From assembly GCA_963740055.1 (NCBI GenBank), contig CAVUCL010000002.1, positions 1 through 64,000 of the forward strand: a DNA stretch of 64,000 nt, written 5' to 3'. The notes beneath the pieces were generated by a model. The model did no database searches, was not told the DNA's origin, and saw only the letters and a list, made by a program, of their open reading frames with translations. Of the stretch, positions 20,197-28,114 are shown piece by piece. Position numbers and translations under genes: made by a program. Origin of the DNA: WHSW01 sp963740055. GTDB taxonomy: Bacteria > Actinomycetota > Thermoleophilia > Solirubrobacterales > 70-9. The stretch's first letter is position 1, and the number at the start of each line of letters is the position of its first letter.

Positions 20197-21509
20197 CCGA
20201 GCTGGACGCGGGCGCGGGAGGGGGCGGAGGAGTGGTCGGCGTCACCGGCTCGGCGCACGGCTGCGGGTCGGGGGCTCCGCTGAGCGTGTCCGCGGGGTGG
20301 TTCTCGCGCCGTGAGAGCGCGATCAGCGGCAGCGCGAGCGCCGAGATTCCGGCGCTGAGCAGGTAGGACGGCGCGTAGCCCCACACGTCCGCGGCCTTGC
20401 CGAGCACCGGCTGGGACCAGACGCCGCCGGCGGAGCTCATCAGCGAGTCGAAGGAGAGGATCGTCGCCCGCTGCTGCGAGGGGATCATCCCGTTGATGTA
20501 GGCCTGGCGGATCGGCATCTCGGCGGCGAACAAGCAGGCCCCAGACGACGATCAGCGCGATCACGGCGGCGAACGCCTCGATCACGCCGATCAGCGCCAG
20601 CGCGCCGACGCCGACGGCCGACATCCCGATCAGCGCCGTCGTCCGCCGATGGAAGAGCCGGCGGATGCGCGGCGCCGCGATCCCGCCGAGGATCTGCGCG
20701 CCGGCGACGATCGCCGCGACCAGGCCGGCGACCGTGTACGCCTCCGGGTCGCCGTAGAGCTCGAGCAGGTAGGGCTGCAGGGCGTAGAAGGCGTAGATGC
20801 CGACGCCGCCGGTGAACAGCGAGCTCAGCATCAGCCACTTGACCGCCGGCACCCGCCACCCGTAGTCGATCGAGTCCGAGGTGATCTTCCGCATCTCGGC
20901 CACCGGCCTTTGTCCCTTCTCGGGTGTGAACCCGATGTCGTGCATGAGCCGGAAGGCGACGACGAACATCACCGCCAGGACGGCGGCCCGGACCAGGAAC
21001 GGCACCCCGAGGTCGGTGGCCTGGGCGATCAGGCCGCCGGCGACCGAGCCGGTCAGCATCGCGGCGCCGGAGACGATCTGCCCGCGGCCGAAGACCGACT
21101 CGAGGTCGCCGTCAAAGCCGGTCGCCGCGAGCGCGTCGACGAGCCAGGCCTCGACCGCGCCGGAGAAGAACGTGAACCCGAGCCCGAGCAGGATCGAGGC
21201 GCCGGCCCATTGCCAGAACGGCGCCTCGACCTGCCACAGGAGCACGTAGAGGATGGTCGAAGCGGTGAGCGTGACCGTGCCGAGCAGATATGAGGTCCGG
21301 CGCCCGATCGTGTCGGCGACGATCCCGGTCGGGACCTCGAAGATCACCATCCCGGCGGTGAAGAAGGCGTTCGCCGCGAACGCCTCCGTGTTCGAGAGCC
21401 CGGCGTCGAGGAGGAAGATCGTGTTGATGCCCCAGATGAACGAGGCGGCGAGGGTGTTGCCCAGCATCAGCAGCAGGTACGTGCGCTGAACCGAGCGCGG
21501 GCTGGGCAT
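20183..21509 (-). CDS. MFS transporter (one frameshift)
   Basis: About 441 residues, 12 membrane segments. The N-terminal part (MPSPRSVQRTYLLLMLGNTLAA, GIVADTIGRRTSYLLGT as motif A) runs from 21509. A one-base insertion near 20532 moves the frame, and the second part continues FAAEMPIRQAYINGMIP and SSAGGVWSQPVLGKAADVWG to TAG at 20183, ending in a Pro/Ala/Ser tail. The substrate is unknown. The start ATG overlaps the stop of the acyl-CoA synthetase gene (TGATG), so the two are translated together. Confidence 0.8.
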
Positions 21510-22942
21510 CAGCGCAGCGCGGCGCGGCGGAGCTTGCCGGTCGCCGTCTTCGGCAGCTCGTCGGCGAACTCGACGATCCGCGGGTACTTGTAGGGGGCGG
21601 TCACCGCCTTCACGTGCTCCTGGAGCTCGCGGGCGAGCTCGTCGGTGGGCTCACGCTCGCGGGGGACGACGACCGCGCGCACGACCGAGCCGCGCTCGGG
21701 ATCGGGCGCCGCGACCGCCGCCGCCTCGGCGACCGCCGGATGGCTGAGCAGCGCCGACTCGACCTCCGCGGGGCCGATCCGGTAGCCGGCGGAGAGGATC
21801 AGGTCGTCGTTGCGGCCCTCGTAGAAGAGCCGGCCGGACGAATCGGAGCGGACGACGTCGCCGGTCGCCCACCACTCGCCCTCGAAGGGCGCCGAGTCGA
21901 CGTAGTGGCTGAAGAAGGTCGGGCAGCTGGCGACGCGGACCTGAAGCTCCGAGTCGACGATCCGCACCTCGACCCCGGGCAACGGGCGTCCCATCGACCC
22001 CGGTTCGACCTCGTCGCCGACCAGGCTGCCGGTCAGATGGCCGGTCTCGGTCTGTCCGTAGCCGTCGTGGATCGAGTGACCGGTCGCCTCGGACCAGGCG
22101 CCGATCGCGGCGGGGTCGAGCGCCTCGCCCGCGGACACCATCCGCCGCACCGAGGGCAGCGGCCGCAGTCGCGCGCGCTTGGCGAGCACCCGGTACTCGG
22201 TCGGCGCCTGGCAGAGGACCGAGACCCGCTCGCGCTCGATCAGCTCGAGCCGGTGGTCGGGGTCGAAGCGCGCGTCGACGAGCATCGCCGCCGCGCCGCA
22301 GAGCCACGGCGCGACGAATACGTTGCGCGCCGACTTCGACCACCCGGTAGCGGTCGTGCACCAGACCAGCTCGCCCGACCTGGCGCCGAGCCACTGCTCG
22401 GCCTGGAGTCGCTGGGCGCCGAGGTAGCGCTGCGTGTGCACCGCGGCCCGGGGCTCGCCGGTGGTCCCGGAGGTGAACACGACCAGCGCCGGGTCGCTCG
22501 GATCGAGGTCGGCGACCGCGGCCGGCGGCTGCTGCGGGCGGTCCTCGTCGAGCGCCTCGGCCAGCTCCGCGAGCGTCATGTACGCAACCCCGTCGGGAAG
22601 CTCGCCGAGCAGCGGCTCGTCGCCGATGCAGAGCGATGGGCTCGCGATCCGGGTCCGCAGCTCGAGGTCGGCGCGGCGCAGCTGCGTGCTGCAGGGCAGC
22701 GCCACCGCGCCCATGCGCCAGCACGCGAGCAGGGCCAGGACCCACTCGAGCCGGTTGCCGACCAGGGTCATGACCGTGTCCCCGCGGCCGACTCCGCGCG
22801 CCGCGAGCGCGCCTGAGAGCCCGGCGCTCATCGCACTCAGCTCGCCGAAGTGCCAGACCCGGCGCTCGCCGTCCGCGCCGTATGCGACCAGGGCCGGTCG
22901 CGAGGCCGGGAAGCGCTCGAGCACCTCCTCGGTGAAGTTCAC
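21509..22942 (-). CDS. Medium-chain acyl-CoA synthetase-like AMP-forming ligase
   Basis: 477 residues of the ANL (adenylate-forming) superfamily. The phosphate loop is VVFTSGTTGEPRAA, the A5 motif DGYGQTETG, A7 GEWWATGDVV, A8 GRNDDLILSAGYRIGPAEVE, and the C-terminal Lys lies in PKTATGKLRR. At 477 residues it is short for the family (about 540), and most closely resembles acyl-CoA synthetases of medium-chain or benzoate type. It would activate a carboxylic acid to its CoA thioester, with the acid not predictable. GTG start at 22942 directly follows the TGA of the upstream secreted-protein gene (TGAGTG) and its own stop overlaps the MFS start. This suggests a three-gene operon that moves and activates one acid. 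Confidence 0.82.
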   Translation of the reverse strand: MNFTEEVLERFPASRPALVAYGADGERRVWHFGELSAMSAGLSGALAARGVGRGDTVMTLVGNRLEWVLALLACWRMGAVALPCSTQLRRADLELRTRIASPSLCIGDEPLLGELPDGVAYMTLAELAEALDEDRPQQPPAAVADLDPSDPALVVFTSGTTGEPRAAVHTQRYLGAQRLQAEQWLGARSGELVWCTTATGWSKSARNVFVAPWLCGAAAMLVDARFDPDHRLELIERERVSVLCQAPTEYRVLAKRARLRPLPSVRRMVSAGEALDPAAIGAWSEATGHSIHDGYGQTETGHLTGSLVGDEVEPGSMGRPLPGVEVRIVDSELQVRVASCPTFFSHYVDSAPFEGEWWATGDVVRSDSSGRLFYEGRNDDLILSAGYRIGPAEVESALLSHPAVAEAAAVAAPDPERGSVVRAVVVPREREPTDELARELQEHVKAVTAPYKYPRIVEFADELPKTATGKLRRAALR

Positions 22943-23389
22943 TCAGCAGCCCTTCGGGCGCAGCGGTCCGCTCACGCGGCCGGTCTTGCCGGCTGCCGTG
23001 CCGCGCGCGCTCACGGTCGCGTCGTCACAGGCCTGGGCCGCGAACGCGAGCACCTCGCGCTGGCGGGCGCTGAGCCGTAGCCGCACCTTCGCCTCGCGGT
23101 CGCGCAGCTTCTCCGACTCGGGGCCGAGCCGGAACGTGTAGTCCTCGGGGAAGCCGTCGACGACCAGCGTCGCCTTGACCCGGACCTCGTCACCGCGCTT
23201 CGAGCGCACGCCGACCTTGATCGCGCGCTTTCGCAGCGCTCCCTGCTGAGTCTCGGTCAGCAGCTCGAGCGTCGGCTTCGGCCGCGGCTCGGGCTTCGGC
23301 GGCTTCGCGGGCGCGGTCCCGGCGAGCACGATCAGCCCGGCGATGGCGCCCGCCGCCAGGGCGGCGGTTGAGCTTCGGGTGCGCATCAC
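22943..23389 (-). CDS. Secreted small basic protein of unknown function
   Basis: 148 residues. It has an N-terminal signal peptide (MMRTRSSTAALAAGAIAGLIVLAGTAPA), then a Lys/Pro-rich stretch (KPPKPEPRPKP) and a predicted beta-rich domain with GVRSKRGDEVRVKATLVVDG, ending in a Cys. I do not recognise a family. The pattern of alternating charged strands resembles the Thermoleophilia secreted domains that carry KRAIKVGVRSKRGD-like motifs. First gene of the operon with the acyl-CoA synthetase and the MFS transporter, immediately abutting the former. Confidence 0.65.
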   Translation of the reverse strand: MMRTRSSTAALAAGAIAGLIVLAGTAPAKPPKPEPRPKPTLELLTETQQGALRKRAIKVGVRSKRGDEVRVKATLVVDGFPEDYTFRLGPESEKLRDREAKVRLRLSARQREVLAFAAQACDDATVSARGTAAGKTGRVSGPLRPKGC

Positions 23390-23399
23390 CCCAGGGTAG

Positions 23400-24256
23400 T
23401 CAGCGGCCGGCGGCGGGTGCCGGGACGGGATCGGGGTCGGTCTCGGCGAGGACGGAGAACACGCGCTCGGCGAAGGCGCGATTTCGCCGTCGCGAGTCGG
23501 CGAGCAGTCCCGGCTCGGCTCGCGCGCGCCGGCGACGCCGACGCCAGTTGCGCCGATTGCAGGTCACCAGGTCCCACGGGGTGAGCAGCCATTTCGAGCA
23601 CCACGGCTCGTAGACGAGCACCCTGCGTCCGAGCAGCAGCGCCCAGTAGGCGCCGTGATAGCTGTTCGTGATCACGCACTCCGCCGAGCCGAGGAACGCG
23701 GCGATCTCATCGAGATCTTCTCCCACGTGTTCAGCATCGTCGGCAGGCCCTCGATCGCGATCGGCTCGAGCGCGCCCTGGCCGTAGACGACGGTCTCGTT
23801 GGTGATCTCGTACTCGCGGTCGAAGACCGGGCTCATGCAGGAGCTGCAGGGGACGAGGTCGAACGCGGTGCCGGCATCGCGCACGCCGGCGAGCCGCAGG
23901 CGGTCGAGCGGATACTGCTCGGCGTAGTCGGCGACCGACCGGCGCCAGTCGCCGTGCTCGGCGGGGTCGAAGTGGTAGTGGTCGTGGTGGTGGCCGATGC
24001 TCCAGCCGATCACGGTGTTGCCGCGCTCGAGCAGCGGCTCGATCACCTGCGGCCAGTCGTGGGGATTGAGGACCCCACCGCCGCCGAGGACGACGAGCTC
24101 GTCGCGCAGCTCGCGGGCCGCGTCGGAGTGATAGGAGGCCTCCTCGTAGGCAAGCGTCGCCGGTGCGAGGTCCCAGAAGCGCCGCAGCGGCACGCACTCG
24201 CGGTCGCCGGCGTTGCGGTACTCGAGGTGGTGAAGCTCGTAGACGCGCCTGCTCAT
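23400..24256 (-). CDS. Polysaccharide pyruvyl transferase-like protein (one frameshift)
   Basis: About 285 residues from ATG 24254-24256. The first part reads MSRRVYELHHLEYRNAGDRE, ELVVLGGGGVLNPHDWP and NTVIGWSIGHHHDHYHF; after a one-base deletion near 23723 the frame continues DLDEIAAFLGSAECVITNSYHGAYWALLLGR. The GGGG and TNSYHG(A) signatures are those of the polysaccharide pyruvyl transferase (PF04230) fold, which adds pyruvate ketals to exopolysaccharide or cell-wall sugars. The C-terminus is Arg-rich. The 5' neighbour, 5 bases away, is a glycosyltransferase, which fits surface glycan synthesis. It is not possible to tell the acceptor. Confidence 0.75.
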
Positions 24257-24261
24257 CGCGA

Positions 24262-25242
24262 TCAGCCCGGCTCTCCGGGAACACCGGCGGAGAAGTGGAC
24301 CTCGACCCGCGGATGCGGAAGCCGCTCCAGCACCCGGTATGCCATGCGAGCGGGCACCGCGCGCACCCGGTAGCCCTGCGAGCGCATGAACGCCTCGACC
24401 TCGCTGACCTCGACTCCGTTGTAGCGCAGCTGGACCTCGTGGAGCTCGTCGCGGGCGGGCGCCGGAATCGGCTCGTAGGCATCGTTGGAGGTCTTCTGCT
24501 CGGCGTGGCGCCGAAAGCCGGCGACCAGCCGGCGCACGTGGCGAAAGCGCGCGCCGCCCGCCTCGAATCGCTTCAGCAGGTCCCAGTCGAGGGCGAACTC
24601 GAGCGACTCGTCGAGCGGACCGCAGCGGTCCCAGATCGAGCGCCGCCAGAAGGCGCACTCCTGAGGGATGAAGTTCGTCCACCGCAGCGCGTCGGCGCGA
24701 TGCGGGGGCAGCGCCCAGATCCCGAGGTCGCGATCCCACTCGTCGATCACGAGCCGGTCGCCGTAGACGACGTCGACCTCGGGGTGACGCGCGAAGAAGC
24801 GCGCGACGAAGGCGAGCGATCCGGGCAGCAGCACGTCGTCGGCGTTCAGCCATCCCATGATCTCGCCCGGCGCCGCCGCGAAGCCGGCGTTGATCGCCGC
24901 CGCCTGACCGCCGTCGGGCCCGGACTCGAGCCCGGCAAGTCGCGGCCGGAAGGGCTCGAGCCGGCGCATCGTGTCGTCGCGCGAGCCGCCGTCGCGGATC
25001 GCGTAGGAGAGCGCCGGGTAGCCCTGGCCGAGGACGCTCTCGGCGGCGCGGGCGACGTAGGCGCCCTGGTCGAGCGACGGGGTCACGATCGCGATCGTCG
25101 GCGCCGGATCGGGAACCCGATCGCGCAGGTACCAGGCGGGGACCTCGAGCTGGCGGGCGTCGTACTGGCGGCGCATGTCGCCGAGCGTCGGTCGCACGGC
25201 CCCGGCGACCCAGTCGCGGGCATGCGTGAGCCGAGCCTGCAC
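24262..25242 (-). CDS. Family 2 glycosyltransferase
   Basis: 326 residues from GTG 25242, chosen for the GAGGAGGAGG ribosome site just before it. The GT-A domain lies at about 45-260: TIAIVTPSLDQGAYVARAAE, ESVLGQGYP, YAIRDGGSRDDT (nucleotide), MGWLNADDVLLPGSL with the metal-binding DD, and WTNFIPQECAFWRRSIWD. It adds a sugar from a nucleotide donor to an unknown acceptor in the cytoplasm. Followed by the pyruvyl transferase-like gene and preceded, after a 14-base gap, by the ferredoxin gene on the same strand. Confidence 0.85.
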   Translation of the reverse strand: MQARLTHARDWVAGAVRPTLGDMRRQYDARQLEVPAWYLRDRVPDPAPTIAIVTPSLDQGAYVARAAESVLGQGYPALSYAIRDGGSRDDTMRRLEPFRPRLAGLESGPDGGQAAAINAGFAAAPGEIMGWLNADDVLLPGSLAFVARFFARHPEVDVVYGDRLVIDEWDRDLGIWALPPHRADALRWTNFIPQECAFWRRSIWDRCGPLDESLEFALDWDLLKRFEAGGARFRHVRRLVAGFRRHAEQKTSNDAYEPIPAPARDELHEVQLRYNGVEVSEVEAFMRSQGYRVRAVPARMAYRVLERLPHPRVEVHFSAGVPGEPG

Positions 25243-25256
25243 GCCGCCTCCTCCTC

Positions 25257-25496
25257 TCAGCGACGAAGCTCGGTGCCGTCGTAGAGCTTGTGGATCACGA
25301 CGCCGCCGGGCGGGGCCGCCTCGAGGCAGAGCTCGCAGAGGACGCACTCGTCGAGCTGCGCTGGGACGGTCTCGATCCTGCCGCCGCCGTCGCGGAAGAT
25401 GTCGACCGGGCAGACCTCCTCCAGCTTCTTCGCCAGCTCGGGATCGCCGGCGACCGACCCGTCGACCTCGATCTCGATGAAGACGCCATCAGCCAT
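25257..25496 (-). CDS. FixX-like 4Fe-4S ferredoxin
   Basis: 79 residues. The Cys order is CP (VCPVDIF, residue 29) followed by CVLCELC (51-57), enough for one 4Fe-4S cluster and in the same order as FixX-type ferredoxins. The start MADGVFIEIE is at 25496, 8 bases inside the end of the upstream SucD-like gene. It is predicted to carry electrons for an acyl-CoA or 2-oxoacid oxidoreductase. No ETF-QO or ferredoxin oxidoreductase gene is in the window, so the partner is unknown. The overlap shows it is made with the SucCD-like pair. Confidence 0.75.
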   Translation of the reverse strand: MADGVFIEIEVDGSVAGDPELAKKLEEVCPVDIFRDGGGRIETVPAQLDECVLCELCLEAAPPGGVVIHKLYDGTELRR

Positions 25497-26400
25497 TGAG
25501 CTTCTCCTTGACCGCGCCGGGGATCTCGTCGATGCGCTCGACCACGGGAATCCCGGCGGCCTCGAGGCGGGCGATCTTCTCGGTCGCCGAGTCCTCCGTG
25601 CCCTCGACGATCGTGCCCGCATGGCCGAAGCTCATTCCCTGCATCTCCTCGTCGTCCATGAACCGGCCCGCCATGAAGGCGACGATCGGCAGCCGCGAGT
25701 CGGCCCGCTCGCGCCAGTCGACCAGCTCGGCCTCCATCCGCCCGCCCGGCTCGGTGTAGATCACGATCGCCTCGGTCTGCTCGTCGGCCTCGAACAGCGG
25801 CATCAGCTCGGCGTAGGTCGAGCCGATGATCGCGTCGCCGCCGATCGAGATCGCGGTCGAGACGCCGAGGCCGGCGGCGGTCAGGGTCGAGGAGATCTCG
25901 GTCGTCATCCCGCCAGAGCGCGACATCACGCCGACCGGCCCGGGCGAGTACGCCTTCGCGGCGTCCTTTGCGGGGCCGCCGATGCCGCCCATCTTCGCCA
26001 CCCCGGGGACGATCAGCCCGAGGCAGTTGGGGCCGATGATCCGGGCGCCTCGCTCGCCCGCGAGCTCGACCATCTGGGCGACGTCGCGGCGCGGGATGCG
26101 CTCGGTCACGATCACGATCAGCTTGATGCCGTTCTCGATCGCCTCGAGCACCGCGTCCTTGGTGAACGCGGGAGGGACGGTGACGACCGCGCCGTCGGGC
26201 ACCGAGCCGTGATCGGCGACGGCCTGCTCGACGGTGTCGAACACTGGGACGCCGTGGACCTCGCGGCCCTTGCGCCCCGGGGTCACGCCGCCGACGATCC
26301 TGGAGCCGAAGTCGAGGCACTCGCGGGTCAGGTTGACGGCCTCGCGGCCGGTGATCCCCTGGACGATGAAGGTGAAGTCCCTGTCGAGCAGGATCGACAT
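25489..26400 (-). CDS. Succinyl-CoA synthetase alpha-like CoA ligase subunit
   Basis: 303 residues. The Rossmann CoA-binding start is FIVQGITGREAVNLTRECLD; ARIIGPNCLGLIVPG and the phosphohistidine segment FGHAGTIVEG follow. In place of SucD's SRSGTLTYE it has SRSGGMTTEI, and GGDAIIGSTYAEL replaces GGDPINGT. Both resemble ATP-citrate lyase or citryl-CoA synthetase more than ordinary SucD. It forms an acyl-CoA with its beta partner; succinate, citrate and malate are all possible substrates. ATG at 26400 overlaps the beta gene's stop by one base, and its own end overlaps the ferredoxin start. Confidence 0.82.
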   Translation of the reverse strand: MSILLDRDFTFIVQGITGREAVNLTRECLDFGSRIVGGVTPGRKGREVHGVPVFDTVEQAVADHGSVPDGAVVTVPPAFTKDAVLEAIENGIKLIVIVTERIPRRDVAQMVELAGERGARIIGPNCLGLIVPGVAKMGGIGGPAKDAAKAYSPGPVGVMSRSGGMTTEISSTLTAAGLGVSTAISIGGDAIIGSTYAELMPLFEADEQTEAIVIYTEPGGRMEAELVDWRERADSRLPIVAFMAGRFMDDEEMQGMSFGHAGTIVEGTEDSATEKIARLEAAGIPVVERIDEIPGAVKEKLNG

Positions 26401-27611
26401 CAGGAATCCCCCTGGACGCGCGCGACCGCCTGGCCGGCCGCCTCCCACATGCTCACATTGCGGTCGTTGAACTCGATCCCGTAACGGGAGAGGATCTTCG
26501 CCCCCTCCTCCTCCCAGGCACCGGGGATGCGGAAGACCGCGATCGTCTCGGCCGGGTCCTTGCCGAGCTCGAGACAGGCCTTGATCACCCCGCGGGCGAC
26601 GATGTCGACTCGGGTGTTGGAGACGATCGACATCATCACCGCGATCTTCTCGACCCCGTCCTTGCGCAGGACCTCCATCGCCAGGCCCTGCGCCTTCGCG
26701 ACCGAGGGGTTGCCGCCGATCTCGGCGTAGTTCGCGGGCCGGCCTCCCTGGCTGCGGACGGCGTCGGTGAGCGTCAGCGAGCCGCCGCCGGCGCCGATCA
26801 CGAGCCCGAGGTCGCCGTCGAAGCCGTGGTCCTTGCCCTGGATCACGCCGCGATGGTCGGCGGCATCGATCGCCTTCACCCTGCGCTCGAACTCCGACGG
26901 CTCGTAGAGCTCGCGCGGCTCGGAGAGGTCGACGCCGATCTCGCCGAGCAGGTCACGGTGGCGGCCGACGGCCTCGTCCTCCATCTCCATGTGCGCGTCG
27001 AGGGCGACGAAGGACCCGTCCGCCAAGCGCGCGAGCGGGTTTATCTCGGCCAGGGTCATGTCGTAGTCGCGCTGCAGGCGGGCGAGCTTCGCCAGCACCG
27101 CGGTGGCGCGGTTGAGCTCCGAGCCGGTCATCCCGCAGCGCGCCACCGTCTGCTTCGCCTCGAAGTCGGCGATCGGATGGAGGTTCGAGAGGTGGCCGCG
27201 ACCGACGTGGTCGGGGTGCTCGGCGGCGACCTGCTCGATGTCGATCCCGCCCATGTCGCTGAACAGCATCATCGGCCGCTTCGCTCGCCCGTCCCAGAGC
27301 ACCGCGGCGTAGTACTCCTGCTCGATTGCGGCCTTCGGGTCGACGAGGACGCCAACCGGGAGGTGTCCGCCGATCTCGAGCTCGAGGATCTCGGTGGCGT
27401 GCGCCTCGGCCTCCTCGGGCGTGTCGGCGAACTTGACCCCGCCGGCCTTCATCCGGCCGCCGGTCAGGACCTGCGACTTGACCACGGTCGGGCCGGCGAT
27501 CCGCGCGGCCGCCGCGCGAGCCTCGGCCGGCGTGGTACAGAAGCCGTAGTCGGTGACCGGGATCCCGGCCCGCTCGACGATCCGGCGTGACTCGAACTCG
27601 TAGAACCGCAT
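26400..27611 (-). CDS. Succinyl-CoA synthetase beta-like CoA ligase subunit (ATP-grasp)
   Basis: 403 residues. The ATP-grasp domain (1-230) has VVKSQVLTGGRMKAGGVKF, EQEYYAAVLWDGRAKRP, DMTLAEINPLARL and FVALDAHMEMEDEAVGR (metal-binding). The C-terminal CoA-ligase domain has IGAGGGSLTLTDAVRSQGG and YAEIGGNPS where SucC has NGAGLAMATMD and FLDVGG. The protein is therefore a divergent member, with the same lean toward ATP-citrate lyase-type ligases as its partner. First gene of the three-gene operon with the alpha subunit and the ferredoxin. In a window devoted to acetate and glyoxylate chemistry, a malate- or citrate-CoA ligase is as likely as a TCA succinyl-CoA synthetase. Confidence 0.82.
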   Translation of the reverse strand: MRFYEFESRRIVERAGIPVTDYGFCTTPAEARAAAARIAGPTVVKSQVLTGGRMKAGGVKFADTPEEAEAHATEILELEIGGHLPVGVLVDPKAAIEQEYYAAVLWDGRAKRPMMLFSDMGGIDIEQVAAEHPDHVGRGHLSNLHPIADFEAKQTVARCGMTGSELNRATAVLAKLARLQRDYDMTLAEINPLARLADGSFVALDAHMEMEDEAVGRHRDLLGEIGVDLSEPRELYEPSEFERRVKAIDAADHRGVIQGKDHGFDGDLGLVIGAGGGSLTLTDAVRSQGGRPANYAEIGGNPSVAKAQGLAMEVLRKDGVEKIAVMMSIVSNTRVDIVARGVIKACLELGKDPAETIAVFRIPGAWEEEGAKILSRYGIEFNDRNVSMWEAAGQAVARVQGDS

Positions 27612-27653
27612 GGCGCGGCGCGGAACCCTAGTGCTTCCGCATCGAGATGAGGC

Positions 27654-27935
27654 TCAGCGCTTGGCCACCGCGCGCTCGCGTCCCCCGGTCGCCCGCCAGA
27701 TCAGCAGCGCGATGATCGAGCCGATGATCGAGCCGATCACGCCCGAGGCCTGGAACGCGCCTTCCCCGGAGTCATGTCCGATCAGGTAGCCCAGAAAGCC
27801 TCCGATAAAGCTGCCGGCGACCCCGATCGCCACGGTCCCCCAGAAGCCGAGCGGGTCCGGCCCCGGAACCAGCAACCGTGCCAGGTAGCCGCCGATGATT
27901 CCGATCACGAAGAGGTAGATGATGAACCCGACCAC
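27654..27935 (-). CDS. GlsB/YeaQ/YmgE-family membrane protein
   Basis: 93 residues with three hydrophobic segments: GFIIYLFVIGIIGGYLARLL, GTVAIGVAGSFIGGFLGYLI and GVIGSIIGSIIALLIW. The Gly zipper pattern and the GGYLARLLVPGPDPLGF loop are typical of the transglycosylase-associated/GlsB family, linked to general stress in other bacteria. GTG at 27935 has AGAAGGAGA just upstream, while longer frames add unrelated sequence. It is divergent from PEP carboxykinase with a 179-base gap. Confidence 0.85.
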   Translation of the reverse strand: MVGFIIYLFVIGIIGGYLARLLVPGPDPLGFWGTVAIGVAGSFIGGFLGYLIGHDSGEGAFQASGVIGSIIGSIIALLIWRATGGRERAVAKR

Positions 27936-28114
27936 GTGTTCTCCTTCTCTAGGTTGACCGCTTGGTCCCCGCTCGGCGGCGCTGCTAAACGGATTTCGTG
28001 CCCTCCGGCACAAGCCCGGGCCGACCGTTGGTCCGTCACAATGGTGCCCCCGGATACCGGCTGCCCGGCCGGGTAGATGCCAGTACCACCCACGACGAGG
28101 AGTTGAACCACCAC

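Noticed and set aside
25257..27611. Calling the SucCD-like pair plain TCA-cycle succinyl-CoA synthetase
   Set aside because: Key loops differ from SucC/SucD and resemble ATP-citrate lyase-type enzymes, so the substrate is left open.
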